A stretch of 64,000 nt of DNA from positions 360,835 to 424,834 of the forward strand of contig SADC01001337.1 of NCBI GenBank assembly GCA_004194705.1, in the 5' to 3' direction. The DNA comes from Ditylenchus dipsaci. Its lineage: Eukaryota > Nematoda > Chromadorea > Rhabditida > Anguinidae. The notes beneath the pieces are model-generated. The model worked only from the letters and a program-made list of their open reading frames with translations. It did no database searches and had not been told where the DNA came from. Positions 63,541 through 64,000 of this stretch are shown here, piece by piece (position 1 is the stretch's first letter; every line of letters begins with the position of its first letter). Made by a program: the position numbers and the translations under genes.

Positions 63541-64000
63541 AAACAAAATAGCCGTTAACTTCGATTTTGAGTTACAAATAGTTTTTTATGACCATTAAAC
63601 CTCAAGTTGGGTAGCAAATAGGCATGTGAGCACCCAAGTAACGCTATATGATACTCCAACAATAAGTTGAAAAACAGGTATTGCTATTTACTCAGTTCGT
63701 GGCACCTACTGCATAAAGTACTTCAATAATTAGGCAAAAAATTTTGAATTGGCGGGGGATAATCAAGAACGGATGGGCATGGTATTTTAATTTGTCATAA
63801 ATCATGCATTTTAAATTTGAGTATTTTGTGAGAAAAAAAATTCTGGAAATCAATATCCATAACTAAAATTCTCAAGGTCTAAATCTGAACGAGTTCAAAA
63901 AGGTTGGTGGCCTAAAAAGGTTGAAAAATAAGCGCCCCCGCTCCATTGAGCGCGCTCGCTCTAATAAGCGATTTACGAAACTCAAAAATTTCTTGATAAA

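Larger units (their letters stand above)
61893..64000. other. 3' flank, repeats only
   Basis: AT-rich sequence with two word-repeat arrays (63,040 and 63,355). An inverted pair AAAATATTGTCGG / CCGACAATATTTA around 62,070-62,250, with GAAATTCGGCAGTTTTGAAA and its degenerate inverse as outer ends (62,000-62,325), marks another old MITE. No gene is seen. Confidence 0.45.

Overview
The window is invertebrate animal DNA. It is AT-rich, it has spliced genes with GT-AG introns, and it is packed with transposable elements. The smallest introns are about 48-53 bases and sit beside introns of up to about 21 kb. The species cannot be named from this sequence. Acceptors of the TTTCAG type, gypsy-like gag-protease genes and F-box genes would all fit a nematode, but other invertebrates are not excluded.

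Main gene. A plus-strand gene for a PDE2-type (cGMP-stimulated, dual-GAF) cyclic-nucleotide phosphodiesterase runs from about 5.2 to 49.9 kb in roughly 22 exons. The order is: a long low-complexity N-terminus with a Cys cluster (5.2-7.2 and 17.3-18.8 kb), GAF-A (19.7-23.0 kb), a transposon-filled intron of about 21 kb, a Ser/Pro-rich linker (44.3-45.1 kb), GAF-B with the NK...F...DE motif (45.2-46.2 kb) and the HD-type catalytic domain (46.2-49.4 kb). Splice phases join almost everywhere. The frame is broken about a dozen times by single-base changes, nearly all of them a missing base in a short homopolymer, including two in the catalytic C-terminus. Consensus deletion errors explain this better than pseudogene decay, but the sequence alone cannot decide.

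Second gene. An F-box-type gene begins at 54,017. Phase-compatible exons at 60.8-61.9 kb may be its 3' end, with a stack of transposons between them.

Mobile DNA. There are four classes. (1) At least nine elements have matching direct repeats (8 bp, one of 9 bp) at their outer ends, as hAT transposons do; two more are degenerate candidates. Several have ends built from short repeated words, and each of these elements uses a different word. Some are nested inside one another. (2) TTAA-flanked elements include a 4-kb foldback element at 1.1-5.1 kb and small MITEs. (3) Pogo/Tigger-like MITEs begin with CAGTCAAACCTC-type ends at TA targets. (4) A complete 2.87-kb LTR retrotransposon (35,992-38,858) has identical 165-bp LTRs and a CATAG target duplication but only gag-protease coding. 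Several large near-perfect hairpins also lie in introns.

The item most likely to be under-described is the set of hAT-type elements with private tandem-word ends (about 10.7, 40.6, 43.4, 46.5, 50.3, 50.4, 53.4 and 59.1 kb).
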